Assembly (NCBI GenBank): GCA_025677815.1
Contig: JAIXMP010000022.1
Location: forward strand, 310,001-374,000
Reading direction: 5' to 3'
Length of the DNA stretch: 64,000 nt
Origin: Phascolomyces articulosus
Taxonomy: Eukaryota; Mucoromycota; Mucoromycetes; Mucorales; Lichtheimiaceae
The position numbers were made by a program, and so were the translations under genes. This document shows, piece by piece, positions 25,359-40,100 of this stretch. Each line of letters begins with the position of its first letter. Position 1 is the stretch's first letter. Under the pieces are notes generated by a model, which saw only the letters and a list, made by a program, of their open reading frames with translations, was not told the origin of the DNA and did not search any database.

Positions 25359-28319
25359 TCAAAATATTTGCCCTAGTTTTTCTTCAATATCCAATACAGT
25401 CAATCTTGCAATTTCTTCAGTTTCTCGCCAAATTTGTTTTACAAATGTTAATGCGTAATTATGGATATCATATTTTATAATGTCCTCTTCTGTTATTTTC
25501 TATATAGAGATAATAATAATAATAAAATGTTACCAACAATATATATATATATATATATATATGTCAATCTCTTAGAAAAAAAAAGATATAGACGTACTGA
25601 TAATTCCAATTTTTCTTCACTAGATGATTGAATCACTCGTTCACATAATGATTTTAACATGATTAATACTCGTCGTTCATTATTTTGACTTATAATATCT
25701 GTTTCTCCTAAAATAGTATCTTGCCATTCAAGGTATCTTTGATCTAATGCTGCTCTTGAATTTGCTCCATCGATCGCCAATAAACGTAATGCACTAAGTA
25801 ATCGAAAAGAGATTTCATGCTTTTTGATAGAATAATCTCTATAATTATAAATCATCATCATCATCATCATCATTAGCTGTTGGTTGCTTATTATGAGAGA
25901 CACGCACGCTATACAACATCTTGTTCTTCCCTTCTTCCCTCCCACATTGCGCACATACATTGCACAAATTTATTATCTATAGTAGACACTTTTCTTCACA
26001 CTGTAGTACATCATTTTCCCAGCCCCTTCCTCCCCTCCTCCTCTCCATTTCCTTTTCTCCTTTATCAGTTGGCTTTTTTTTTTTTTTACTCACCCTGCAT
26101 ATCTAAAGACAAAAAGAATATAAAGGCGAATGCGTTAGAAATAAAGAAATAATAAATAAATAAATAAATAGGTAGAGGAGAAATATAATAATAAATTTCC
26201 CTTTTTTTTTTTACATGATAAAAAAAAATATAGATTACCCTTCTTTTTCCAAAATGGCTTTTTTAAGTTGTGAAGTACGTGTCGTTTCCATTTCATCAAA
26301 TAAACTCCAAACTTCTTTATCTAATGAAACAAAATTAAAATCGTTTTGATCAGGTATAATGAAACCATATTCTCGTAATATGGCTAAATTGTCGTGGGGT
26401 CCATAATTGATAAAAATCTAAATAACAATAAGTATTTAAGTTTAGTATACATAATAATAATGATGATGCTGATACATCTATGCTATGTAATGTAAGCGGT
26501 TCTTTTTTTTTATGTACCTGTTCTCCTTTCTTATATGGTGTTATAGTTCGAATTTCAAAACACTGAGTACGAACGTTAAATCCACTTTCAATCTAATGTT
26601 TGTTCTCCAAATGTTAATATAGAGTGACGAAACTAATATGACTATGACCACTTGGAGTTTATATATATATACTACCTTTGCTGTACTAGAATGATTCAAA
26701 AAATCAAGCAAAATAGCCATTGCAATGTTTCCACCTTTTGCAGTTGCATCCATTGTTGACATATGAATACAACGCGTGTTAACTTTAAAATGTTTTGTAA
26801 ATATATAGGTTAGTTTGTTGTTGTTTTGTTATTTATCAGTTACATTCTTTTATAGTGTCATCATTTATAATAGAACGCGGAAAAGTGCTTCCGTACCACA
26901 TAACCAAGCCCATTCATATTCTTCATAAGTGACAGATTCATTCATATTCCGAGACTAAAAAAAGAATTAGTTTTTGAATTAATTGTCACACAGCATGATA
27001 ATGATGATGATATGCAAAATGTTTACAACATAAAATAGACTGCGCCTTCATATATAATATCACATATATATATACCAAGACACATCATTTCCTTCTCCTT
27101 TTCTCTTATTATTTACCTTTAAAAAGCGTGATGCAGTGGTATAGTCTGATTCCAACTTTTTCATCTGCTGTGAAACCTCATCTATACATGTAAACATATA
27201 TATCAGTTGTTGTTTTCTTTAACCAAGTTAAACATTTCCCACCCTCCCTTTTTTTTTCTCAAAATACATCATCACATCATTTTCATCTTCTTTTATATGC
27301 AAGGCGTATAGATATATATGTGAATTTACCTTTCAAGGAGGCTGGCAGATGATCTGCTAATATCTTGGGGTATTTAACAGGCATTGTATTAAAGTGGCTT
27401 GGTAATAAATCGATATACGGTCTCCACCAACAACTTGGATCTCGTTTTAAGAAGCAAATATGAAGTGCAAGTAGCTGATGCATATTTAATGGATGTTGTC
27501 CATAAGTCTTTTGTAATGTTTCATTGCAAATAAGAAATTTTTTTGGGACTGAAACAATGATCTCTCCAGGCTATATATTTATTAAAACATACGTGAGTTA
27601 ATCAATTCAATAATTATAAAACACTTGCTCATATTATAAAGATAACATCATCATTATCATCATTCATCGTATACCTCGATATCCGCTGTGGCCATCATAC
27701 CTGTCAAAAAAATAAATGAAAAACAAAAAAGAATGACGTGATAAATAAAATTTTTAAAGTTATTACCATAGCAACCAAGAAGTTGTCAAGTGAATGGGCT
27801 GATGATGCTATTATTAACTAACAAATGATGATGAAAATTACATACCACGACCAGTTTCTATTTATATGATAAAGGAGCAATGATATCACGCAAGTGATGG
27901 AGTTAATGAATGTTCTATATATCATCATCAAATATATCCTCTTTTTTTTTTTTGCATACCTGGAAACTCTGCCAAGACCATCTTGGACTTTGGAAAGTTA
28001 TTTTGTCTCAACCAGTCAATAAACTTGTCATATGTTTTATCTCGAACCACTTTTATTTTCATTGTTTTTTTTTAAGATTAATAACTTGAGCAAATCATGA
28101 AGGATCAATGAAAATGTCATTTCATTTTTATTTTATAAACATTGGGGAGGGGGAACAACATTCACCTCGTCCTCGTAGTTCTTGTGTTGTGTCGTGCATT
28201 GTTGCCAAAAGTGCTCTTCGTCTAGCTGTACGTCCACGTCTTTTTTTATGCAGCAAGAATAATGTGTCATCGAGGTGACTCATAAGCAGAGTTTCCAAAT
28301 GCGATTTTAGCGGGTGCAC
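25359..28319 (-). CDS. SET-domain lysine methyltransferase (SETD4-like)
   Basis: Multi-exon minus-strand gene with a SET domain and a C-terminal Rubisco-LSMT-type substrate-binding region. Visible in order: a GRGMMATADI-type start of the SET domain, PGEIIVSVPKKFLI, LLALHICFLKR, WWRPYIDLLPSHF, WAWLCVNTRCIHM, the SAM-site LLDFLNHSS, FNVRTQCFEIRT, and INYGPHDNLAILREYGF. The last segment matches SETD4 (CYGPHDN...LEYGF) better than SETD3/SETD6. The helical C-terminus ends in LGQIF. The reaction is methyl transfer from SAM to a protein lysine; the substrate is unknown. The start is uncertain. An ATG at 28062 opens directly into KVVRDKTYDKF. An upstream exon 28319-28166, with donor GTGAAT, would join in phase and add a basic RGRTARRRAL segment resembling the SETD4 N-terminus. 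An (AT)n tract lies in an intron at about 25541-25562. Confidence 0.85.
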
Positions 28320-29933
28320 AAAGGGAAAAAAAAATAAGAGAGAACAAAGGTAAATTCCTTATATGGTGGCTGGGATCATCAACAATCTCTCTGGAAAGTG
28401 TTATAGATAACGGATAAATAGAAATACCGTCATTTTTATTCTTCAAGCTGAATGGAATAATCCATTAACAATAATTTAAAAAATTATTATCACCATCGAT
28501 TTCATCATAGTGAAGATACCATCGATGATGGAATGGTGTAGTCTATTATCTGTTAATTTTTAGTTGAATGGAATAATCGGATAATCGCTTTTTAGTTGTA
28601 GAAATTATTGGTAAGCAAAACCTCCCAGAACATTTTTGTTCGAAAAGATTCTGATTTTTTCTTTAGCTAGACCATTCTGATTATTATCATCCAGCTGATA
28701 CTTCAGTTCGTGGAACCACAGTATCCATTCAATGAATAGGTGAGTCATAACTTTGATTCTTTTCATCCTACTCTCCTAATGATTGCATATACCGTTCAAC
28801 TCTATATAAATAGGATGGTGTTTCAGCTGAACTTTTTCTGTTGGAAACTAAATCATTCAAGACTATATAAAATGAACCCTACACAGATTTTCCGATTTAT
28901 TACTTGGCTACATTATTGATAATTATACTTCTTTAACTTTATATTTTTCAGAATAATAAGAATACCATGAAAGAGCCATATTAACCATTGCTGAGCAATG
29001 AATTCATTAATTGTTGGTGATACCACCCGATTCTGGAAAGTACATGTGATGATTCCGAGAAATTCTATGTAATTTTATCACCACTACTCTCCTACCCAAA
29101 TCTCCTTCACTCCTCAATAATGAAAAATAAATTTCCTGATTATATTGTTATCATCCTAGTTTGTAAACCAAATGAATAAAAAAAAATCCCTTGCCATATT
29201 TTGCTTTACGACATAAAGCAAAATTGATAACATTATTTTGGGAAGGATGCTGCACGCGTGTGTGTGAGTTTACGTCTGTGGCAATGCTTTTAATCCACTT
29301 GGTGTTGTTCTCAATACCTACCGTGCTAAATGATGGATCAAACATTCTCAAAACTACAGGTGTTTAGAATTCAGTGCATCAAAATAGCTATTACTCTGGT
29401 TTCTGTCTCAGTTCTGGATGATGGAAAATTCTTATATCAAACTCCATAAATTTGAACCCTAGTTCCATTAGAAGAACGTTGCATTATATTAAATACCATC
29501 GTTTACAGTGAATCCCCAGTTTTTGCACTAAAAGGAATTTCTAATGTAGACTTGCATTGAATCGGAAAGCGTTTACATATTAAGGGAATACAAAAAGCGG
29601 GGGAGATATTCCACTGTATATATCTGATAATAATCACCTAAATGAGATCGTATCTACGCATTTTATCCATCCATCCAATACCAATTATCTCGTAGATGTG
29701 CTATTTGATAATTACTACACCTTCATCATCCAATAAAAAGTTTTTTTTTTTTAATTTTTGAAGTACTATTTTGTGTCTATAATATATTACGAATAAGGTT
29801 TTATTATAATGATTAATAACTAGTATATAGATTCTTAAAAAAACGAGTTGGAGTAATAAAATAGGATGCAGTTATTCAGAAAGTAAGACTTTTCCTTTGC
29901 ATATAAAAACAATGATGTAATGAAAAAAAAAGT
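28320..29933. other. Intergenic, no recognised gene
   Basis: About 1.6 kb of AT-rich DNA between the SETD4-like start and the 3' end of the deacetylase-like gene. Local direct repeats around GAATGGAATAATC (near 28450 and 28564) flank a short inverted repeat based on CCATCGAT/ATCGATGG (about 28493-28540). Open frames are under 70 codons and not convincing. Confidence 0.5.
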
Positions 29934-32070
29934 CTAATAAATAATGGTAGTAATGAGTCCAAGAATACCAATAAATATTGCCAAATTATTTGTAATAATC
30001 ATGTTCTTGCTTCCAAAATTCTTTGTTGCTTCCCCGTTATTTCCTCCTCCTAATTCTTCATCACTTTGCTTTGCTTCATCAATAACGCTTTGTGGAACAG
30101 AGTTTTGCCCTTGATGATATCCAGTTGTGTTAAAAGAAAATTTGTCTGATACATATTCTGTACTTTGTGCAGCTGTAAAAATGTTATCCCACCCACCAAC
30201 AGTTATCAGTACCAAGACAATTTACTTTTCTTTAAGGTTCAATATAATGACCTTAAAAGGAAAACCACTACTTACATTTTTTATATGGTTTTGGATCATT
30301 CAAACATCCATCCAAACGAACCATTGTATATCCTTCATCAGAAATTGTATTAACCATCTGTGGTACAGTGGATAATTTAACGGTGCCAGGCATATCGTAT
30401 TGTACCGATATAAATGATCCTTTAGCATCATATGTATCCTTGTATCTTCTGAATGCTTTCCTGTAAACTTCATCCACTTCTCGATGAGCGTAATCTTGAC
30501 TATCCAAGTTATACCCAACAAGAATGAAACCAAGACTCTTCAACATATTTTCAGTACGTGTATCTTCGGGTTCGGTATAGTGTAATCGTACGTACTTAGG
30601 AGCCACTTGAATCAATGTTTCAATGATATATGCTTTTTCGATAATATCTTTGCGTAATTCCTCGTCTGTCAATTTGGAAGAATCGTCGTTTTTCACTCGA
30701 TACGTCATACCGATCAAATGACCTGCTTTATATGTATTCTGAACAACCATGGCGTATTGTTGCGTATAAAGCCTTGATGGAAAATTTTTGTTAGTTTATT
30801 TTTATTATTACTATTATTTTGACTAGGTTCAAGGAAACTTTGGTTTTACCATGAAGCATTGACAAAAAAGCTTGCTCTAGCATCTGCATGATTCAATTGT
30901 CGTACAATACCGGCAGTAGCATCACTTGGTCCTTCACTCTGTCAAATTTTTGGATCCATTATATTTGTTTCTTTGTTAGTAAAAATAAAAATGATAAAAA
31001 AACCAATAGAGTAGGAAAAATATGACATACATAAGTGACAGCAATTTGTCCTTGAGTTCTACATCCAGTAACTTGTGGTACAGGTGGTAATACTTCAGAT
31101 CCAGGATTAGCATCGGCTTCAATTTTTGTAGGTAAAAATTCTTCATCGATTTCTTCTTCATGAAGACTATCGTCACCATTTTCTAAAGAAAGATAATACA
31201 ATACACATTAGCGTTTGTTTTTTATGTCAGTTGAGATGCCAAAATCAGTGAATTTTCCCCGATTCCCAAAAACATGAATAATAGCTTACTGATGTTTTCA
31301 ACGATACTGTCTTGTGTTCCACTCACAGATTCCATGGATTGCTGCTTTTCTTCACCACCATTCGACTCTGATGAAGTCTGCCTTTGTCGTCCAGTATTGT
31401 CAGGTTCCATGGATTGTTGTTTTTCTTCATCACTATACCACTCTGATGGTGGCTGCCTTTGTCGTCCAGTATTTTCAGGTTCCATGGATTGTTGTTTTTC
31501 TTCATCACTATACCACTCTGATGGTGGCTGTCTTTGTCGTCCAGTATTTTCAGGTTCCATGGATTGTTGTTTTTCTTCATCACTATACCACTCTGATGGT
31601 GGCTGTCTCTGTCGTCCAGTATTGTCAGTTTCCAAAGCACCTTCAATAAATTCTCTATCATCCTCCATTCCTTTTGATCCTAGTTGTTTTTCACTATTAC
31701 GATTTTCGCGATTACTACCATTGGCTGGCATTCTCATACGGTCTTCTTCTTCTAAATCAGTTTCAGCATCATCAAACATCGGTGGCATTTTTACATCCTT
31801 GTTTTTTGGATCATCCATGGATGGCATAGTAGGATTATTTTCACTCTCAGGCAGTTGTGAGAATTCGGGCTTTGCACTTTCATCTGGAATAACTACTACA
31901 CCAATACGCTGCATATCTTGTGGTAAAGTGGGTGTATCATTACTGTCGTTATTGATATCGGTAGTATCATCGTAGGTCTCCAATATCATTTTACCAGAAC
32001 CCCGATTTCCCATTGCATTTTGAGTATAAAATAGGAATAAGAGCAATAGACTATAATGTTTACTTTTCAT
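29934..32070 (-). CDS. Secreted GPI-type polysaccharide (chitin) deacetylase-like protein, probably inactive
   Basis: Exons 32070-31290, 31182-31031, 30938-30850, 30772-30276 and 30172-29934 give 585 aa. The first 21 residues form a signal peptide (K, then YSLLLLFLFYT). Residues 25-260 are acidic and low-complexity and include four 25-residue repeats. A NodB/CE4 fold follows from about residue 303: GQIAVTYSEGPSDATAGI, ASFFVNASW, AGHLIGMTYRV, APKYVRLHYTEPE and YNLDSQDY. Active CE4 enzymes have TFDDGPS, HSxxH and RPPYG at these places. Here both aspartates of motif 1, both metal-binding histidines and the RPPYG motif are replaced. The C-terminus has a small-residue/Asn stretch and a hydrophobic tail (NLAIFIGILGLITTIIY), typical of a GPI signal. 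Likely a cell-surface protein, perhaps chitin-binding without catalysis; the last is inference. Confidence 0.85.
31330..31629. repeat. Four tandem 75-bp coding repeats
   Basis: Copies start at 31330, 31405, 31480 and 31555. The middle copies are nearly identical and the 31330 copy is the most divergent. The unit is 75 bp, so 25 residues, in frame inside the deacetylase-like gene (core NTGRQRQPPSEWYSDEEKQQ). The near-identity suggests recent expansion or gene conversion. Confidence 0.95.
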
Positions 32071-32288
32071 GTTTTTTTTCTCTTTTTTTTAAAAAAAAAC
32101 GATAGATTGGAGAAGGGAAGTCAAAAGAGGAAAAAAGAAAAAAAAAAAAAGGAAAAAAATAGAAAAAGAAAGGAAAAAAAATGATATACTACTACTATAA
32201 CATGCATATACTATACATTCTTATATGTTTGCTAACTAGTTCACACTTTAATAAATTGGGTAGTTGCTTGTTTAATTTTTTTCTTTGT

Positions 32289-35962
<3,674 letters not shown>

Positions 35963-36241
35963 TATATTTTATTTCTTACAATACAAACTATTTTTGCATA
36001 AAGTAAAAAAAATGAAAAAGAAGACCAGAAACAAAAATATTCAACAACCTGATTGCTTTTACTCCGAGTGATTGATTAAATAAAGACAATAAAAAAAAAT
36101 GATGTTATATTATATTCATGTCTGGTTATAACGTTTGTTAAATACGAGGCTCGTTTTTTTTTATTTTATTATACAAAATGGGAACTTTTATAAAGGACCC
36201 TATTTTTATATATACAGTTTGTTGCCATTATTTACAGTCAT

Positions 36242-36798
36242 TTATTTGTCCACACTGTTCAACATACTGGACAAAGCGGAATGGATCTTCTCAAGAGCCT
36301 ATATATTTGATAAATGTGTTTAGTAAGTTTTACTTGTAACTTGTATATAGAGCATTAAGGATTTGCCAAGATGAATTACTACTCACATCAGCGATTTGAG
36401 CTTGACCAGGATGCTCGTATCTAAGTTTTTTATATACAGAGCAGTGCGTAAATGAGTGTGAAATATCAATAATCATTTTCTGGTTGTCATTTGTTGATCA
36501 GTTTTACAAACTACTTACGGATCATCTTCGACATTACTCTTATCAGTACGATCATCGATCATGCCTTCTTTGTACTGTTCATCGATATGATGGAGCTTGT
36601 TCTGTTATATTCGTGTAATAGAAAATATCATTAATCTCTTTTTTTTATCAAAGACCGAGTATATATGTGTTTTTTTCCGCTGTCTCTTACTTGAAGATGT
36701 TGGATATCCTTCATAGTATAGGAAGTCTTGGAAACATCTTGGGTTTCCTTGGCGATTTCCATCAATTGTTGGTGTACGTGTTGAAGATTGGGAGGCAT
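36242..36798 (-). CDS. Small 93-aa acidic helical protein, unknown family
   Basis: Exons 36798-36691, 36601-36519, 36420-36387 and 36298-36242 sum to 282 nt (93 aa plus stop), each with a good GT donor and AG acceptor. The sequence begins MPPNLQHVHQQLMEIAKE and continues with heptad-like helices (DIQHLQNKLHHIDEQYKEG), an acidic linker (DDRTDKSNVEDDPYEHPG) and a closing helix (ALEKIHSALSSMLNSVDK). Likely a coiled-coil subunit of a larger complex; I do not recognise which. The consistent phases over four exons argue that it is real. It lies between the DED1 start and a divergent open frame at 36908. Confidence 0.65.
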
Positions 36799-37196
36799 AT
36801 TGTTCAGTTGATAATAATTGAAGAAGAAGAAAAATCAATAATGCTTTTTGCGTCCTATTTAAAAAGGTTTACAAGGGTTTCTTTTTTCCTTTTCTTTTGA
36901 CATCATAATGATTCAATATCGGGGTCCTGTTATGCAAATTCAACGATTGGTTACGGATAATTGGTGTCTAATTACTTCATTATTTTTTTTACGCAGTCCC
37001 ATCCCTTCCTCAACTATCCATGTAAATCGAGTTTCTCCGTATGATAATAATAGTAACAAGCATCGGCTACATAAAAAGCATACAAATACTAATAAAGGGA
37101 ATATAAACTGTATTGTTACTATTAAATATACAAAAAGATTTGTGGATGTGGATGTGTGTAGAAGAGAGGATGGTAAAGAAAAAGAAGATAAGGCAT

Positions 37197-40100
37197 CTAA
37201 GACTCATAGACATCTATAATAGCCCATTCATGATCATAATACGTTTCTCGAGTGTGTACGTCTTCAGCATGATAAAGGAATTCAAATTGTCCTCGTGATA
37301 AGAAACACAAGGGAAGTTGATGTGTCACTGTGCCATTATTTGGTGGCACCTGTCAAACAAAACAAAAAAAAAAAGATTAATGATTCTGATTTTCTCTTTT
37401 TGAATATATCACATGATAAACCATTGGTTGTTATAAAAGGCTTACTTCTGGCAAAACAACTTGTTGTAAACCTTGCATTAATAATTTGCCTGACAAGTCA
37501 TATTCTTTTGCACCATCATCATAGCTTTGTACAGGTTGGACACGGAGGATTAATTTGACAGGGTGGGCTGCATAAAATATTAATAGAAGGTTAGCGGGTT
37601 TCTCATAGAAAAACAAACATATACCTTCAAAAAAAACCAATAGAAAAGAGATAAGAAATTACCATGACGATTACGTATAGAGACTTCCATGGTAACAAAA
37701 TCACTACATTTACATTCAAAACGTCGATGTGTAGCTTTCTTTACACTGCCTTTCATTTCCACAATGAATTCAATATCTTCTTTTTTCAATATGCTGAGCT
37801 GCATGGGTGTAAGTCGTAACGAGGGTCTCAGATTCAAGATACCATGACGACCTGTTGAACAGCAACGCCACGTTGCTTGGATTCTTTTTAGCAAACTTTC
37901 ACGGTACCAAAACATTTGTAATCGTGCGCGTTCTTGCTCTGGTGGTATTTTTGGCCCTTGTGACACAACAAATTGTTTATTTGGTTCAAGTGATGGTACA
38001 GGTTGTAGACATTCTTCCGCATCCAAAAAGAGTCTCTTGACAGGGAGCGTGATTCTAGAGTTTTTTTTCAGGGTGAGAGCCAAGACGTTAGCATAAAAAA
38101 AGCATCTTGTTTCACACCATACTATTTTTCTTTTCCTTCTATCCGATATATTATCTTACCTTTTGGTGGATCCTGGTTGAATAGTCACAATAGATATCAG
38201 CTTATTATTTGTATTTTCCGAATCACTGTTATCAATAATGAACTCTACATCAAAAGGAACAGTCCAAGTATTGCGTACGTCCAGCGTCACCAAGCAATAA
38301 TCATTTCGATTGTTCTCGTCATCAAATTGACGCGTAATCAGCAGCAAATCTTCAATGGGTTGATCAAATGCGTTACCCTTGTTGATATCAATGGCTTTAA
38401 TGCGCTCCAATGCGTTATCAATTTCATCTTTAGGTACAGGTGCACTGTGTCGCAGGTACAAAATATCCCAATTGAGTGGCTCCAAATTTTGATAGACTGT
38501 GACAAGAACGGGAAGATACAGCTGGCGAGTATAGAATGATGTTTGTTCTTTTCCTCCTTCAGCTGCATTGCGGTTCATATAACCATAATCGATCTGGATA
38601 GTACCACCTGTGCAACCACGTTTACCATATACGTTTACATTGATCTTCCATTGTCCACCAGGTGGTAAAGAAATATTTTTGCCCACAAATTGAGCCATCT
38701 GATCCTTGGTTCCTTCCCATGAGAATACATGCATGCCCTTTGTATATAACTCTATTTCATATTGCTCCTCCATGGGTAATTCAGGATTTACTGGTAATGG
38801 ATTAGCCGTAGTTGAATCAACAAACGATAAACTGGTAAAATCGACGGGAATATTGCCGATATTTTCGAGTTCGATCGAGATATGAGTCCTATAAACCGTA
38901 GAGTTGTTTTCGTTATTTAAGTAAAAATTAACCAATGGTTGAAACAATACACATAAACAATAAAAAGTATTTTTACATCTCTCCCTCGTAAAGCATCACA
39001 GCATCATGTAATAAAGAAGTGGATTTGATCTTAAGAAGTGGCTGATCATCAATAACGTTAAGTTCATAAAATTGGATTGGTTTGAGTTCATCTGAAGTTT
39101 CTCGTTTACGGCTTGTTTGTAACGCGTTTAACCCACTATTTTTTTTTTTGAAAAAAAAACAGCATTTAGCTCAAAATAACCCGATGGATTAAGTTACTAA
39201 AAAAATAAGGCTCAAAAATATGTCATACCTCTGCTTTAATTTGACGAGCTCATTTTTTCGTAGGTCTTCTTTGGATCTACCATTTCTTGTATCCTTTGTT
39301 GCTTCTTTTAACTTTTGACCATAATCCACTAAAAATTCCTGTTCTGCAAATCCGACAATCTTGATAATACAACCACGAACTGAGAGTGTACCTGTTTCTT
39401 CGGGTGTGCCAGTTAATCGAAGACTAAGAGTACCATTGGCAGGAATAGTAGCCGTCGAAGGAACAGCATTAAATGGAATACCAGTAGTACTATATAGCAG
39501 AGGAAATTAATTTTTTTGGAATACAACATGATAATTTTTGCCTATGTTATCTACCTTAAAGTAATATTTTGGAGTTCCAAATCAAATCCAAATGGATTGG
39601 TTAATGTCACCTTAAATTCACAGGTTTCATCCTTGACCAAAATCACTTGAGGCTATATAGGAAAGGAAAATAAATATTCATGAATTAGTTATACAACCAT
39701 AGTCTCACAGTCTGGTTTTTTTTTTTTTTTTTTTTACAAAATAGATCTAAACATACCTTTTCATTACGCTTTTGAGTGAATGGATTGTAGATAAATGGGT
39801 CACCATTATTTGCAGCAGGTGTCGTAGGTATAGCGCCTTTAATACGATGTTGATATACAGCTTTGCGGGGAATAGGAAGAAGTGCTTCGATACCAGAAAC
39901 AATATTGACACCCCAATAATTTACATTGCTTTCAACCTGTCCCACTCGTTTACCCATTGCTACAATACGTTGGATCGATGTTGCCAAACGGATTTGCTCA
40001 TCCTTGGAAATATACTGATACAAATTCTTCAATAATACAGTTGTATAATAAAGTACAGCACCATAATCTGTTATAAAAAAAATTACATTTGGCTAGTCAG

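Noticed and set aside
31330..31629. Possible CRISPR-like array
   Set aside because: The units are contiguous 75-bp in-frame coding repeats without unique spacers, in a eukaryotic gene.
31274..31975. 233-codon plus-strand open frame
   Set aside because: It is the antisense of the acidic, repeat-containing first exon of the deacetylase-like gene. Its Ser/Cys-rich repeats simply mirror the 75-bp repeats.
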